Under the pieces are notes generated by a model. It was given only the letters and a program-made list of their open reading frames with translations, did not search any database and was not told the DNA's origin. From assembly GCF_902506435.1 (NCBI RefSeq), contig NZ_LR733215.1:3630344-3694343 (forward strand): DNA of 64,000 nucleotides. The letters are read 5' to 3'. Each line of letters opens with the position of its first letter. Position 1 is the stretch's first letter. The stretch comes from Nocardioides sp. AX2bis. Its GTDB lineage: Bacteria > Actinomycetota > Actinomycetes > Propionibacteriales > Nocardioidaceae. Both the position numbers and the translations under genes were made by a program. Positions 7,460 through 16,818 of this stretch are shown in pieces.

Positions 7460-8944
7460 TCAGCCGGTGATCTTGATGTTGACCTGCTTGGTCTGGGTGA
7501 AGCCGGCGATCATCCCCTCCAGGGACACCTCGCGTCCGATGCCGCTCTGCTTGTACCCGCCGTAGGACTGGCCCACGACCTGCCCGCCGCCCTGGTTGAC
7601 CTGCACCCAGCCCGCCTCGAGGCGGTGGGCGGTGGAGATGGCCAGGTTGACGTCGTTGCTCCAGACGTAGGCCGCGAGGCCGTAGGCGGAGTCGTTGGCC
7701 ATCGCGACGACGTCGTCGACATCGGTCCAGGGGATGGCCACGACGACGGGGCCGAAGATCTCCTCGCGGGCGAGGCGGAAGGAGTTGTCGCCGCCCGAGA
7801 ACAGGGTGGGCAGGTGGAAGTAACCCTCGCTGAGCGGGCCCTCGGCCGGGGGCAGCCCTCCGGCTTCGAGGTGGAGGGCCGGGTTGGCCAGGCCGTCCTC
7901 GATGTAGCCGCGGACCGAGGTGAACTGCTTGTCGTTGATGATCGCGCCGATGTCGGTCTGCTCCTCGGAGGGGTCGCCGACGACCTGGTCCCGAAGTCGC
8001 TGGCTCAGTCGGGCGACGACCTCGTCGTGAACCTCGCGGTGCAGGAAGAGCCGTGAGCCGGCCGTGCAGCTCTGTCCCTGCCGGTGCACCCGTGAGGAGA
8101 TGAGCAGGCCCTCGATGAGCTCGTCGGTGACCTGTCCGGGGAAGACGATGGAGGGGTTCTTGCCGCCGAGCTCGAGGGAGACGTGGCGCAGCTTCTCGCC
8201 GGCGATGCGGCCGATGCCGCGCCCGACGGGGGTGGAGCCGGTGAAGCTGATCTTGTCGATGTCGGGGTGCTCGACCAGGGCCGCGCCCGCGGTGGCACCC
8301 TCTCCGGTGATGACGTTGAGGACTCCGGCCGGCAGCGCGGTGGCCAGGATCTCGGCCAGGAGCAGGATCGACAGCGGCGCGTCCTCGGCCGCTTTCAGGA
8401 CCATGGTGTTGCCGGCCGCGAGCGCGGCGGGGACCTTGAAGCCGGCGATCATGAGCGGTGAATTCCACGGCAGGATGGCGCCCACGACGCCGAGCGGCTC
8501 GTGTCGGGTGTACTGCAGCTGCCCGGCACCGGCGGGCAGGGTGGTTCCCTTGACCTCGCCGGCGACCCCGCCGAAGTAGCGGAACAGGTCCACGAGGGTG
8601 GCCACCTCGGGTCGGGCCTGGGTGCGCAACGCGTTGCCGGTGTCGAGCGCGGTCACCCGGGCGAGCTCGTCGGCTCGTTCCTCGATGGCGTCGGCGGCCT
8701 TCAGCAGCGCCAGCTGGCGGGCCTTGAAGTGCTGGTCGCGCCAGGCCGGGAAGGCGCGACGGGCGACGAGGACCGCGCGGTCGACGTCGGCGGCCTCGGC
8801 CTGCGGCACGCGGGCGATGACCTCGCCACGCCGGGCCGGGTTGAGGATGTCTCGCCTCTGCCCGGCGAGGGAGTCCACCCACTCGCCACCCACGTGCATC
8901 AGTCGTGTGGGGACCTGGTGGTCGTGGGTCGCGTTCTGGGTCAT
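7460..8944 (-). CDS. NAD(P)-dependent aldehyde dehydrogenase
   Basis: A 494-residue ALDH-superfamily enzyme. All hallmark residues are present: Asn161 in PWNSP, Glu258 in SLELGGKNP, and nucleophilic Cys293 in QGQSCTAGSRL; the cofactor loop FTGSTPVGRGIG follows at about 234. The start is ATG at 8944; translation further upstream runs into the transporter region. It oxidises an aldehyde to an acid. It is downstream of the MHS transporter on the same strand (113 bp gap), so the two may share a transcript under the LysR regulator. Confidence 0.9.
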   Translation of the reverse strand: MTQNATHDHQVPTRLMHVGGEWVDSLAGQRRDILNPARRGEVIARVPQAEAADVDRAVLVARRAFPAWRDQHFKARQLALLKAADAIEERADELARVTALDTGNALRTQARPEVATLVDLFRYFGGVAGEVKGTTLPAGAGQLQYTRHEPLGVVGAILPWNSPLMIAGFKVPAALAAGNTMVLKAAEDAPLSILLLAEILATALPAGVLNVITGEGATAGAALVEHPDIDKISFTGSTPVGRGIGRIAGEKLRHVSLELGGKNPSIVFPGQVTDELIEGLLISSRVHRQGQSCTAGSRLFLHREVHDEVVARLSQRLRDQVVGDPSEEQTDIGAIINDKQFTSVRGYIEDGLANPALHLEAGGLPPAEGPLSEGYFHLPTLFSGGDNSFRLAREEIFGPVVVAIPWTDVDDVVAMANDSAYGLAAYVWSNDVNLAISTAHRLEAGWVQVNQGGGQVVGQSYGGYKQSGIGREVSLEGMIAGFTQTKQVNIKITG

Positions 8945-9057
8945 GGCGGGCTCCCTGTGGGGGTGGGTGATGCGGGCAGTTCCGGGGTGGTGGGCCCGGG
9001 CAGTGATGAGGGCGTCGGCCCGACCGGGAGGTCCCGGACGGGCCGACGTCGGGGTGG

Positions 9058-10422
9058 TCAGTCCGCGAGGACCACCGGGCGGGTGGTGCGGTTCTGGTTC
9101 ATCGCGGCGGCGGCGTCGAGGTCGTCGTACTCGATGCCGCGGGTCTCCTTGGCAGCGATCAGCGCGATGGTGCTGATAACGAACACGATCAGCAGGTACA
9201 CCGTGATGGGGGTGGAGCTGTCGTAGCGGGCCAAGAGGCTGGTGCCGATGATCGGGGCCAGCGCACCGGCGAAGATCGACGTCACCTGCGCGGAGACCGA
9301 GATGCCGGTGTAGCGCACCCGGGTGGGGAACATCTCGGAGAAGAACGCCGCCTGGGGTCCGTACATGCACGCCTGGGCGACCAGTCCGAGCATCAGGATG
9401 CCCAGGATGGCGGCGGTCTCGTTGGAGTCGAAGACCCGGAACGCCGCGATGGCCCAGACGGCGGCGAGTCCGATCCCCACCGCGGTGACCGGCTTGCGCC
9501 CGAAGCGGTCCGACATGTGTCCGCAGAAGGGGACTGCGAACAGGTGCAACAGGTGGGCCAGCAGCATCAGCTGCAGGATGGCCACGGTGTCGGCACCGAC
9601 GATGACCTTGAGGTAGGTGATCGAGAACGACACCACGACGTAGTAGGTGGTGTTCTCACCCAGGCGCATCCCCATCGCGGTGAGCAGCTCGCGCTTGTTG
9701 TGGCGCAGGACCTCCTTGAGCGGGGCGTGCTCGCTGGGCGCGGCCTCGGCCTGGGCCAGTGCCTCCTTGAACACCGGTGCGTCCTCGATCTGGCTTCGGA
9801 TGTAGTAGCCGAGGAACACCAGCACGCCGGACAGCAGGAACGCGATGCGCCAGCCCCAGCTCTGGAACGAGGCCTCGGACATCAGGAAGGCCAGGATGCC
9901 GATGACGCCGGTGGCCAGGATGTTGCCGGCCGGGACGGCGGCCTGGGGGAAGCTGGCCCAGAGTCCGCGGCGGGCCGACCCGCCGTGCTCGCTGACCAGC
10001 AGCACTGCGCCGCCCCACTCGCCGCCGAGCGCCAGGCCCTGGATGAATCGAAGCGTGACCAGCAGCACCGGTGCGAGCGCGCCGACCTGGTTGTAGGTCG
10101 GCAGGAGCCCGATGGCGACGGTCGAGATGCCGATCATGAGCAGGCACACCTGCAGCAGCTTCTTGCGGCCCATGGTGTCGCCGAAGTGACCGAAGACGAT
10201 GCCGCCGATGGGGCGGGCCACGAAGCCGACGGCGTAGGTGCCCATCGCGGCGATGATGCCGATGAGCTGAGAGCCGGCCTCGGGGAAGAACACCTCGCCG
10301 AAGACCAGGGTGGCGGCGATGCCGTAGATGAAGAAGTCGTAGAACTCCACGACGGTTCCGGCCGAGGCCGCGGCGATGATGCGGGCCGAAGGACGCTTGT
10401 CCTTGTCGGTGCGGGTGCTCAT
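9058..10422 (-). CDS. MHS-family MFS metabolite:proton symporter
   Basis: A 454-residue, 12-TMS importer of the metabolite:H+ symporter group (ShiA/ProP/KgtP type). Diagnostic stretches are AASAGTVVEFYDFFIYGIAA in TMS1, RPIGGIVFGHFGDTMGRKK in loop 2-3 and RFIQGLALGGEWGGAVLL. Usual substrates are organic acids, osmolytes or aromatic acids. The ATG at 10422 faces the LysR gene across a 221-bp intergenic region that contains a TGTGCA-N4-TGCACA palindrome. This transporter likely brings in the compound processed by the neighbouring dehydrogenases. Confidence 0.9.
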   Translation of the reverse strand: MSTRTDKDKRPSARIIAAASAGTVVEFYDFFIYGIAATLVFGEVFFPEAGSQLIGIIAAMGTYAVGFVARPIGGIVFGHFGDTMGRKKLLQVCLLMIGISTVAIGLLPTYNQVGALAPVLLVTLRFIQGLALGGEWGGAVLLVSEHGGSARRGLWASFPQAAVPAGNILATGVIGILAFLMSEASFQSWGWRIAFLLSGVLVFLGYYIRSQIEDAPVFKEALAQAEAAPSEHAPLKEVLRHNKRELLTAMGMRLGENTTYYVVVSFSITYLKVIVGADTVAILQLMLLAHLLHLFAVPFCGHMSDRFGRKPVTAVGIGLAAVWAIAAFRVFDSNETAAILGILMLGLVAQACMYGPQAAFFSEMFPTRVRYTGISVSAQVTSIFAGALAPIIGTSLLARYDSSTPITVYLLIVFVISTIALIAAKETRGIEYDDLDAAAAMNQNRTTRPVVLAD

Positions 10423-10582
10423 CGCCCGACCACGACTCGGGTGTGACTCTGCCGCGTGAGGCAGGTCGGCCTGTGTGCCATGAGTGCTCCGATCAGGTGG
10501 TGCCCCGCCGGGACGCGAGACTGTGACGCACACCCTGCGACGCCCGTCACACCGCAGACAAGCAACGCATCCCCACGCGGGA

Positions 10583-10598
10583 TGTGCAAAAGTGCACA
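10583..10598. promoter_or_regulatory. Palindromic LysR-type operator (copy 1)
   Basis: TGTGCAAAAGTGCACA is a perfect 6+6 inverted repeat with a 4-bp spacer, 46 bp before the LysR ATG and in the divergent LysR/MHS promoter region. A near-identical site (one base different in the arms) occurs upstream of the hydroxyisobutyrate-dehydrogenase-like gene at 11608, suggesting a shared regulator. Confidence 0.6.
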
Positions 10599-10643
10599 GA
10601 CGACCGGGTCTGATGGCGGACCCGGTGAGACGGAGGAGCTCGC

Positions 10644-11576
10644 ATGGAGGACCACGGAGTCGGCGACAAGCTGATCAACAAGCTGCGGGCCGACGACCTT
10701 CGCTACCTGGTCGCGGTGGCCAACACAGGCCGGCTCGTCGCGGCCGCGGGACAGCTCGGCGTCGACCACAGCACCGTGTCTCGCCGGGTTCGGGCGCTGG
10801 AGAAGACGCTGGGCGCCCGCCTGCTGGAGAAGGGCTCCGACGGGTTCGAGCTGACCGAGCTCGGCCGGACCATCGCCGAGCGCGCCGCACCGATCGAGGC
10901 GGCACTGCAGGGCGTGGCGAGAGCTGCCCGGGGTGCAACCGAGGACGAGGTCTCGGGCCACTTCCGACTCATGGCCCCGGACGGGTTCGCCGCTGCGTTT
11001 GTCGCCCCTGCACTGGTCAAGCTGCGAGAGCGCCACCCTGGACTGATCGTGGAGCTGCTCTCAGCCACCCGACAGCTCGGGCTGCACCAGGCCGGATTCG
11101 ACCTCGCCATCGCCATCGGCATGCCGGCCACGACCCGACTCCTGACCGAGCGCCTATGCGACTACCGACTCGCGCTGTACGCCAGCCCGCAGTACCTGCA
11201 GACCCACGGCCACCCGAGCAGCGCCGAGGACCTGCGTGAGCACTCGATCATCTTCTACGTCGAGTCCATGCTGCAGGTCGGCGACCTCGACATCGACCAG
11301 TACGTCCCCGGCGCCGACACCCGACTGACCTCGACCAACATCTTTGCCCAGCTCGAGGCCACGGTCCACGGCGGAGGGATCGGACTGTTGCCCCGCTTCA
11401 TGGCCCAACGCACCCCCGACCTGGTCGAGCTCGTCGAGACCGGGGTCGATGTCCACCTGCCGATCTCGCTGTCCGTGCGCCGCGACGGCGCCGGCAGGCC
11501 ATCGGTGCAGGAGGTCCGCCGCGCCCTGCACGACGAGGTGGCAGTCCGCCGCGACGAGCTCCTGGGTCGCGACTGA
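10644..11576 (+). CDS. LysR family transcriptional regulator
   Basis: A 310-residue LTTR. The wHTH is at about residues 15-75 (LRYLVAVANTGRLVAAAGQL...DHSTVSRRVRALEKTLGARLLEK), followed by a two-lobed inducer-binding domain ending in LLPRFMAQRTPDLVELV. GGAGGAG lies 8 nt before the ATG. It is divergent from the MHS transporter, and the TGTGCA-N4-TGCACA palindrome sits in its own promoter and before the downstream dehydrogenase gene, so it probably activates uptake and breakdown of one compound. Confidence 0.9.
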   Translation: MEDHGVGDKLINKLRADDLRYLVAVANTGRLVAAAGQLGVDHSTVSRRVRALEKTLGARLLEKGSDGFELTELGRTIAERAAPIEAALQGVARAARGATEDEVSGHFRLMAPDGFAAAFVAPALVKLRERHPGLIVELLSATRQLGLHQAGFDLAIAIGMPATTRLLTERLCDYRLALYASPQYLQTHGHPSSAEDLREHSIIFYVESMLQVGDLDIDQYVPGADTRLTSTNIFAQLEATVHGGGIGLLPRFMAQRTPDLVELVETGVDVHLPISLSVRRDGAGRPSVQEVRRALHDEVAVRRDELLGRD

Positions 11577-11607
11577 GCGGGCGATGCCGCGCACCACTTC
11601 GATCGAC

Positions 11608-11623
11608 CGTGCAGATGTGCACA
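11608..11623. promoter_or_regulatory. Palindromic LysR-type operator (copy 2)
   Basis: CGTGCAGATGTGCACA has the layout of the site at 10583 (GTGCA-N4-TGCAC core conserved, spacer different). It is 108 bp upstream of the dehydrogenase ATG at 11731. Conservation of arms but not spacer between two promoters in the same cluster supports a real protein-binding site. Confidence 0.55.
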
Positions 11624-11672
11624 CCGTCGGTGTCACGATGAGGCTTTTCTGCATCACCCTGGGTCTCGCACG

Positions 11673-11696
11673 ATGTGTGGCGTCGGTTACACACAT
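11673..11696. promoter_or_regulatory. Inverted repeat ATGTGTG-N10-CACACAT before dehydrogenase gene
   Basis: Seven-base perfect arms (ATGTGTG at 11673, CACACAT ending at 11696) separated by 10 bp, 35 bp upstream of the ATG at 11731. The position suits an operator or a leader hairpin. No regulator can be assigned. Confidence 0.35.
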
Positions 11697-11730
11697 AGGG
11701 CCGCACCGCGGTCCGGCAGAAGGAGTCAGC

Positions 11731-12633
11731 ATGAGCAAGGTTGCATGGATCGGTCTGGGGCACATGGGTGTCCCGATGTCGGCGAACCTCGTGAACGCCG
11801 GTCACACCGTTCTCGGTGTCGACATCGTCGAGCCCGCCCGTGAGAGGGCCCGCGCCGTGGGCGTGCAGGTCGTCGAGACCGTTGCCGAGGCGGTCCGCGA
11901 CGCCGAGGTGGTGTTCACGATGCTGCAGAACGGCGACATCGTCACCGACGTCCTCACCGGTGCCGACGGGGCGTTCGCCCACATGCCGAAGGGCTCGGTG
12001 GCAGTCGACTGCTCCACGACCGGCATCGACACCGCGATCGCCGTCAACGCCGAGGCCACCGCGCAGGGCGTCTCCTTTGTCGACGCGCCGGTCTCCGGTG
12101 GCGTCCAGGGTGCCGAGGACGGCAGCCTGACCCTGATGCTCGGTGGCGAGTTCGACGCCGTCGCGATCGCCGAGCCGCTGCTGAAGTCGGTCGGTTCCTA
12201 CATCGTCCACGTCGGCCCCAGCGGCGACGGGCAGAAGATGAAGGTCGTCAACAACGCCATGCTCGGCGTCGGCATGGCCACGGCCTCCGAGACCAGTGTC
12301 CTGGCCCAGCGGCTGGGTCTGGACCCCGAGGTCTTCTACAACATCGTGCTGCGCTCCTCCGGTGACAGCTGGGCCTTCCGCACCTGGTTCCCGATGCCGG
12401 GTGTCGTGGCGACCTCGCCCAGCTCGCACGGTTACGAGCCCGGGTTCATGATCGACCTGCTCAAGAAGGACCTCCACCTGGCCACCGCCCTGGCCGAGGA
12501 GTCCGGTGTCCGCCTGGACGTGGCCGCCTCTGCGGAGAAGCTGTTCGCCGAGGCCTCCGCCTCGGGCCGCGGTGAGCAGGACTGCACCGCGCTCGCGCTC
12601 GAGCTCGGCCTCGAGGTCGACCCTCCGAGCTGA
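11731..12633 (+). CDS. 3-hydroxyisobutyrate dehydrogenase-like NAD(P) oxidoreductase
   Basis: A 300-residue beta-hydroxyacid dehydrogenase. The Rossmann motif GLGHMG is at residues 8-13, the substrate motif DAPVSGGVQGAEDGSL at about 118-133, and the catalytic Lys171 in GDGQKMKVVNN. Members oxidise 3-hydroxyisobutyrate, tartronate semialdehyde or related hydroxyacids. AGAAGGAG precedes the ATG. It lies downstream of LysR with a copy of the LysR-type palindrome in its promoter. Specificity within the family cannot be read directly. Confidence 0.85.
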   Translation: MSKVAWIGLGHMGVPMSANLVNAGHTVLGVDIVEPARERARAVGVQVVETVAEAVRDAEVVFTMLQNGDIVTDVLTGADGAFAHMPKGSVAVDCSTTGIDTAIAVNAEATAQGVSFVDAPVSGGVQGAEDGSLTLMLGGEFDAVAIAEPLLKSVGSYIVHVGPSGDGQKMKVVNNAMLGVGMATASETSVLAQRLGLDPEVFYNIVLRSSGDSWAFRTWFPMPGVVATSPSSHGYEPGFMIDLLKKDLHLATALAEESGVRLDVAASAEKLFAEASASGRGEQDCTALALELGLEVDPPS

Positions 12634-12752
12634 CCGTGCGCGTGGCGAACCCCGCGGACCCAACCCGACGCCACTTGCCCTGAACCCGAGACCCTGGGCC
12701 CTGAACCCCAGGGTGCCGCAGCTGCGACCACCGAGAGAACGGCAGAGAACAG

Positions 12753-13973
12753 ATGGTGAATCCCCCCAGCCAGCAGGATCCCTCGGCTGCCGCAGGACCC
12801 AAAGAGATTGGGGGGTTCGTCGAGAGCGGCTTCGAGGCGGTCCGTGAGGCGTTCGCCGCAGCTGCCCCTCGTCCAGGCGGCGCGGCGTTCGCCGCCTACG
12901 TCGACGGCCGTATGGTCGCGGACCTGTGGCTCGGTGATGCCTCACCGGGCCGCCCGTGGTCCCACGACACGACAGCCGTCATGATGTCGGCGGTCAAGGG
13001 CGTCACCGCCCTGGCGGCCCACATCTGCGTCGACCGGGGCCTGCTGGACCTTGACGCACCCGTGGCGACCTACTGGCCAGAGTTCGGCACCTCTGGCAAG
13101 GAGGGCATGCTGGTTCGTCACGTCCTGTCCCACACCGCAGGCATCACCACGGTCCCGGGCTACCTGGACCTCCTTCACGTCGATGGCACGGGCTGGGACG
13201 AGGACGAGGAGATCCTGCGCCGGCTGGCAGCCGCCGAACCGCAGTGGGTGCCGGGCACCCGGGGCACCTACCACGCGTTCACCTACGGCTGGCTGTTGGG
13301 CGAGGTGATCCGACGCGCCACCGGCCGCTCGGTCCAGGACGTCATCCGCGACGACATCTGCAGACCCCTCGGCATCGACATCCGCCTGGGCTCCCCTGCC
13401 GGTGACCCGTACGCAGACCGGAGGGCCCGGGTCATCACGCCGCCTCGGGCCACGAAAGATGAGCCCGAGCGGTACGCCTTCGAGCAGGCCCTCACCTCCG
13501 CGACGGAGCCCCTAGGCCAAACCGTCTTCGGCACGGGGACCACGAACCCGATCTATGAGTTCAACACCTTCATGAACGAGGGGCCAGGCATCCAGGTGCC
13601 GCTCTCCGGGACCAGCGGCATCAGCACCGCGCGCGACCTGGCCCGGATGTACCAGGCCCTTGCCCTAGGTGGGGAACTCGACGGCACCCGCCTGCTGTCG
13701 GAGGAAGCAGTCACCCGAGCCTCCGCGACCGAGTTCGAGGGAACCGACGAGCTGTGGGGGATCCCCCATCGCATGGCCCTGGGATTCATCCTGTCCGGGC
13801 ACATGCACAACCATTACGGAAGAGACGGCTCCGGATTCGGACACCCCGGCCAGGGGGGCCAGTACGCCTGGGCAGACCCCACCCACAAGGTCTCCTTCGC
13901 CTACGTGCGCAACTACATCGTCCTAGGTGACGACCTCGGCCCGATGAACGCCCTCTACGAGGCTCTCGACTGA
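12753..13973 (+). CDS. Serine hydrolase, beta-lactamase/EstB family
   Basis: A 406-residue class C beta-lactamase-fold esterase. The catalytic S-x-x-K is Ser79-Ala-Val-Lys82 (MMSAVKGVTA), the Tyr motif is within YHAFTYGW (about residues 174-181), and the C-terminal HPGQGGQYAWADP replaces the KTG triad, as in EstB/LovD-type esterases. No signal peptide is seen, so it is probably a cytoplasmic esterase, not an antibiotic-degrading enzyme. It follows the dehydrogenase by 119 bp. Confidence 0.85.
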   Translation: MVNPPSQQDPSAAAGPKEIGGFVESGFEAVREAFAAAAPRPGGAAFAAYVDGRMVADLWLGDASPGRPWSHDTTAVMMSAVKGVTALAAHICVDRGLLDLDAPVATYWPEFGTSGKEGMLVRHVLSHTAGITTVPGYLDLLHVDGTGWDEDEEILRRLAAAEPQWVPGTRGTYHAFTYGWLLGEVIRRATGRSVQDVIRDDICRPLGIDIRLGSPAGDPYADRRARVITPPRATKDEPERYAFEQALTSATEPLGQTVFGTGTTNPIYEFNTFMNEGPGIQVPLSGTSGISTARDLARMYQALALGGELDGTRLLSEEAVTRASATEFEGTDELWGIPHRMALGFILSGHMHNHYGRDGSGFGHPGQGGQYAWADPTHKVSFAYVRNYIVLGDDLGPMNALYEALD

Positions 13974-14248
13974 TCCGGCCGCACGGTGCCAGCCCGTCCG
14001 GTGGCGGCGGGGGCCGGCAGCTCGGTCCCGCACCAGGGATGCGCACGCCACACCCGCTTGGTGGTCCTGCCCAGCAGCTGCGCCGTCAGACCTCGTGTCG
14101 ACGCCGACCGCAGCACCGCCTCGCCAACTTCACATCGGGCCACCTCACGGTCGTTCACGAGATCGACCTGTCACCTAGGCGCTCGAGTCCGGGCTCGAGA
14201 CCGACAACTTCCGCTGACTGACTCAACTCACAGAGCTAGGACATCATC

Positions 14249-14542
14249 GTGGCGCTCTTCGCACTCATCTACCACTACTCCGAGGATGCCGACCTCGTCG
14301 CGGCACACCGCCCCGAACATCGCGCCTACCTGGCGGACCTGTTCGACAGGGAGGTGTTGCTCGTTGCTGGTCCGTTGGGCGAACCCGGGCCGCCGCGCGG
14401 GCTGCTCGTGCTCGACGTCGAGAGCGAGGCTGACGTACGAGCAATCGCCCACGCCGATCCCTTCACCACTCGAGGAGTCATCCTCGAGCACAGCATCGGC
14501 GCGTGGGCCCTTTCCTTCGGCGCAAACCGTCTGCCCACCTGA
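14249..14542 (+). CDS. YciI-like protein
   Basis: A 97-residue ferredoxin-fold protein of the YciI family. It has the family's His in RPEHRAYLADL, AGPLGEPGPPRGLLVLDVESEADVRAIAHADPF and the conserved C-terminal pattern. YciI proteins act as small dehydrochlorinase- or muconolactone-like enzymes or as partners of catabolic enzymes. The GTG start at 14249 has AGGA 8 nt upstream. It stands between the esterase and the convergent flavin reductase; substrate unknown. Confidence 0.8.
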   Translation: MALFALIYHYSEDADLVAAHRPEHRAYLADLFDREVLLVAGPLGEPGPPRGLLVLDVESEADVRAIAHADPFTTRGVILEHSIGAWALSFGANRLPT

Positions 14543-14910
14543 TCCAGCAGGATCGCGCTAGCTCGGGTCCGTGACGACCGCTGCGGCAACCACCAGAGGG
14601 CCGCACCGGCCGCAAGCTGGTGTCGCGAGGTGCACGTGAGCCTCCGAGATGGTCCGGGCCAGACCGACGCCGGTTCGCCCGGAGCAGCCGCCACCGTGTC
14701 GGCCGCACTCATGGGCCACGACGAGCTCACCGCGCCCGACCTCGAATCATCGAGGGTCCACGGGGCCGGATCTTGGGTTGGGGTTGGTGAGTGCAGACGA
14801 CGGCCCCTGGCGGCCGGCCACTGGCGCGTGGCGCTTGAAGGTGCGCGTCCGGGTAACGAGCGGGGACCGAAGCCGGTTCCGTGTGCCCCCGGAATGAGTC
14901 CCTGTCGGGG
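14543..14910. other. Non-coding stretch between convergent genes
   Basis: These 368 bases lie between the YciI gene and the 3' end of the flavin reductase. Reading frames here on both strands lack recognisable motifs, ribosome sites and normal codon periodicity, so I call no gene. No tRNA, repeat array or clear terminator hairpin was seen. Confidence 0.5.
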
Positions 14911-15441
14911 TCAGTCCGCAGTGAGCCTGCGATACCTGCTCCGGTAGTAGACGAGCGGGTCGTGGTCGTCCGCGGCCACAGGGCTGATCCCTGTGATGCG
15001 CCCTACGACAATGACGTGGTCACCTGCTTCGTGCTCGGCGACGATCTCGCAGTCGATCCAGGCGAGGCTGCCCTCGAGGGACGGGTTGTCCGCCGCCGTG
15101 GGTAACCACCTGATGCCTGCCCACCTGTCGACTCCACTGCGGCCGAACTGGTCCGCGATGGCTTGCTGGGCCCCGGAGAGCACGTTGACCGTGAACGAAC
15201 CGGTCCGGCGGATGCGTGGGTACGACGCAGAGGTCCGTTGGACGGTGATCGAGACCAGTGGCGGTTCGAGGGAGACGCTGTGGAACGACTGGCAGGTGAA
15301 GCCGACGGGGCCCTCGTCGTCGAGCCCTGTGACCACGGTGAGGCCGGAGGCATAACGACCGAGGACGTCGCGCAGCGCGGTCCTGCTGAGGCTCGGCGGC
15401 GGTGGCTGCTGGGGCGCAACGGTGCAGGTCACCGCCGTCAC
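14911..15441 (-). CDS. Flavin reductase domain protein, partner of monooxygenase
   Basis: A 176-residue flavin reductase (HpaC/NtaB-like). Visible are LRDVLGRYASGLTVVTGLDDEGPVGFTCQSF, the conserved SFHSVSLEPPLVSI flavin-binding turn and the NVLSGAQQAIADQFG stretch. It reduces free FMN/FAD with NAD(P)H and hands it to a monooxygenase. The GTG at 15441 overlaps the stop of the LLM monooxygenase (GTGA), making this a coupled two-component flavin monooxygenase system. Confidence 0.9.
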   Translation of the reverse strand: MTAVTCTVAPQQPPPPSLSRTALRDVLGRYASGLTVVTGLDDEGPVGFTCQSFHSVSLEPPLVSITVQRTSASYPRIRRTGSFTVNVLSGAQQAIADQFGRSGVDRWAGIRWLPTAADNPSLEGSLAWIDCEIVAEHEAGDHVIVVGRITGISPVAADDHDPLVYYRSRYRRLTAD

Positions 15442-16775
15442 TGCCGCGCCCCGACGACCCGCTGGTCCACCCCGTACTGGGCGGGCGCCGAGAGGTGCTC
15501 GCGCAGGGTGGTGCCGTCGTAGTCGTGGTGGTAGATGCCGCGCTGCTGCAGGATCGGGACGACCTCGTCGACGAAGGCGTCGATGCCGTCGTGGTAGGCG
15601 TCGATGGCCAACGAGAACCCGTCGCAGGCGCCGGCCTCGAACCATGCCTGCATGTGGTCGGCGACCTCCTCGGCGGTGCCGGGGACGACCGGGTGGTAGT
15701 CGATGACGCCGTGGGCGATGACGTCGCGCAGGCTCCATCCCTCCCGTGCGATGGACGCGGCGCGCGGTGAGCGGGGGTCCATCGGGCTGGTGTGGATGCG
15801 GGCGACCTGGTCGGCGGTGAGGGGTTCGTCGAGCTGGGCGGGGTCGAGGTCGAGGTTGAGCATGGCGCCGAGGTGGCGCACCCGCTGCTCGAGGTCGATG
15901 GACTCATCGAGGAACCGGCGACGGTCGAGGGCAGCGCGTCGGGAGGCGGCCACGGTCGGCATGAAGCCGGCGAAGAGCTTGACCTCGTCGGGGTCGCGAC
16001 CGGCGCGTTGTGCGGCGTCGCGCAGGGCACTCCGGTGGGCGATGCCCTCCTCGATGGTGAAGGGGTTGGCGTAGACGCCGGTGGCGTAGCGGGCTGCGAG
16101 CTCGAGTCCGTTGTCGCCCCCGCCGGCCTGGAAGATCACCGGCTGGCCCTGCTCCGAGGGCGGGATCGGTAGCGGGCCCCGGGAGGCGACGTACTGGCCC
16201 TGCAGGTTGACCGGCTGGATCTTGTCGGTGTCGGCGAAGCGACCTGTGGCGATGTCGAGGACCCACGCATCGGGCTGCCAGCTGCCCCACAGGGCCTGGA
16301 CGACCTGGACGACCTCGTGGGCGCGCGCGTACTTCTCCGCCCGCGGGGGCACCGCGCTGCCGAAGTTGGCCGCAGCCGCCGGGTTCGAGGTGGTGACCGC
16401 GTTCCATCCGGCGCGACCGTGGCTGGCCACGTCGAGGGCCTTGAACTGCCGGGCCAGGGTGTAGGGCTCGTTGAAGGTCGTGGAGGCCGTCATCACCAGC
16501 CCGATCCGCTCGGTCTCCCGGGCGATCGCGGTCAGGATCACCAGCGGGTCCATCGAGTGGTGCGGCACGGCGGTGCTGATGTCGTTCTCCAGTGCCGGGG
16601 TGTCGACGAAGAAGAGCGTTTGGATCTTGCCGCGCTCGGCTGCCTGGGCGTACTTCACGTAGACGTCGAGGTCGGTGTAGCTGTGCAGGTTCGCCCCAGG
16701 CATCCGCCAGGATCCGGGCTGGCTGCCATAGCCGTTCATGAACTGCAGGCTCAGCAGCATCTTCGGGTCGGTCAT
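15438..16775 (-). CDS. NtaA/SnaA-family flavin-dependent monooxygenase
   Basis: A 445-residue luciferase-like (LLM) class monooxygenase of the nitrilotriacetate/dibenzothiophene/pristinamycin monooxygenase type. Its length and the stretches MTASTTFNEPYTLARQFKALDVASHGRAGWN and PVIFQAGGGDNGLELAARYA are characteristic. It uses reduced flavin from the overlapping reductase gene to oxygenate an unknown substrate. The divergent intergenic region to an MFS exporter contains several CCCC/GGGG palindromes, so both directions are probably under one repressor. Confidence 0.9.
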   Translation of the reverse strand: MTDPKMLLSLQFMNGYGSQPGSWRMPGANLHSYTDLDVYVKYAQAAERGKIQTLFFVDTPALENDISTAVPHHSMDPLVILTAIARETERIGLVMTASTTFNEPYTLARQFKALDVASHGRAGWNAVTTSNPAAAANFGSAVPPRAEKYARAHEVVQVVQALWGSWQPDAWVLDIATGRFADTDKIQPVNLQGQYVASRGPLPIPPSEQGQPVIFQAGGGDNGLELAARYATGVYANPFTIEEGIAHRSALRDAAQRAGRDPDEVKLFAGFMPTVAASRRAALDRRRFLDESIDLEQRVRHLGAMLNLDLDPAQLDEPLTADQVARIHTSPMDPRSPRAASIAREGWSLRDVIAHGVIDYHPVVPGTAEEVADHMQAWFEAGACDGFSLAIDAYHDGIDAFVDEVVPILQQRGIYHHDYDGTTLREHLSAPAQYGVDQRVVGARQ

Positions 16776-16818
16776 CGGAGGTTCTCCCACTTGGGTCAGG
16801 TGATGTGTCGCAACGCCA

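Noticed and set aside
13955..14158. 67-codon minus-strand frame between the esterase and YciI genes
   Set aside because: No recognised family, no ribosome site, and it runs into the 3' end of the esterase; left uncalled.
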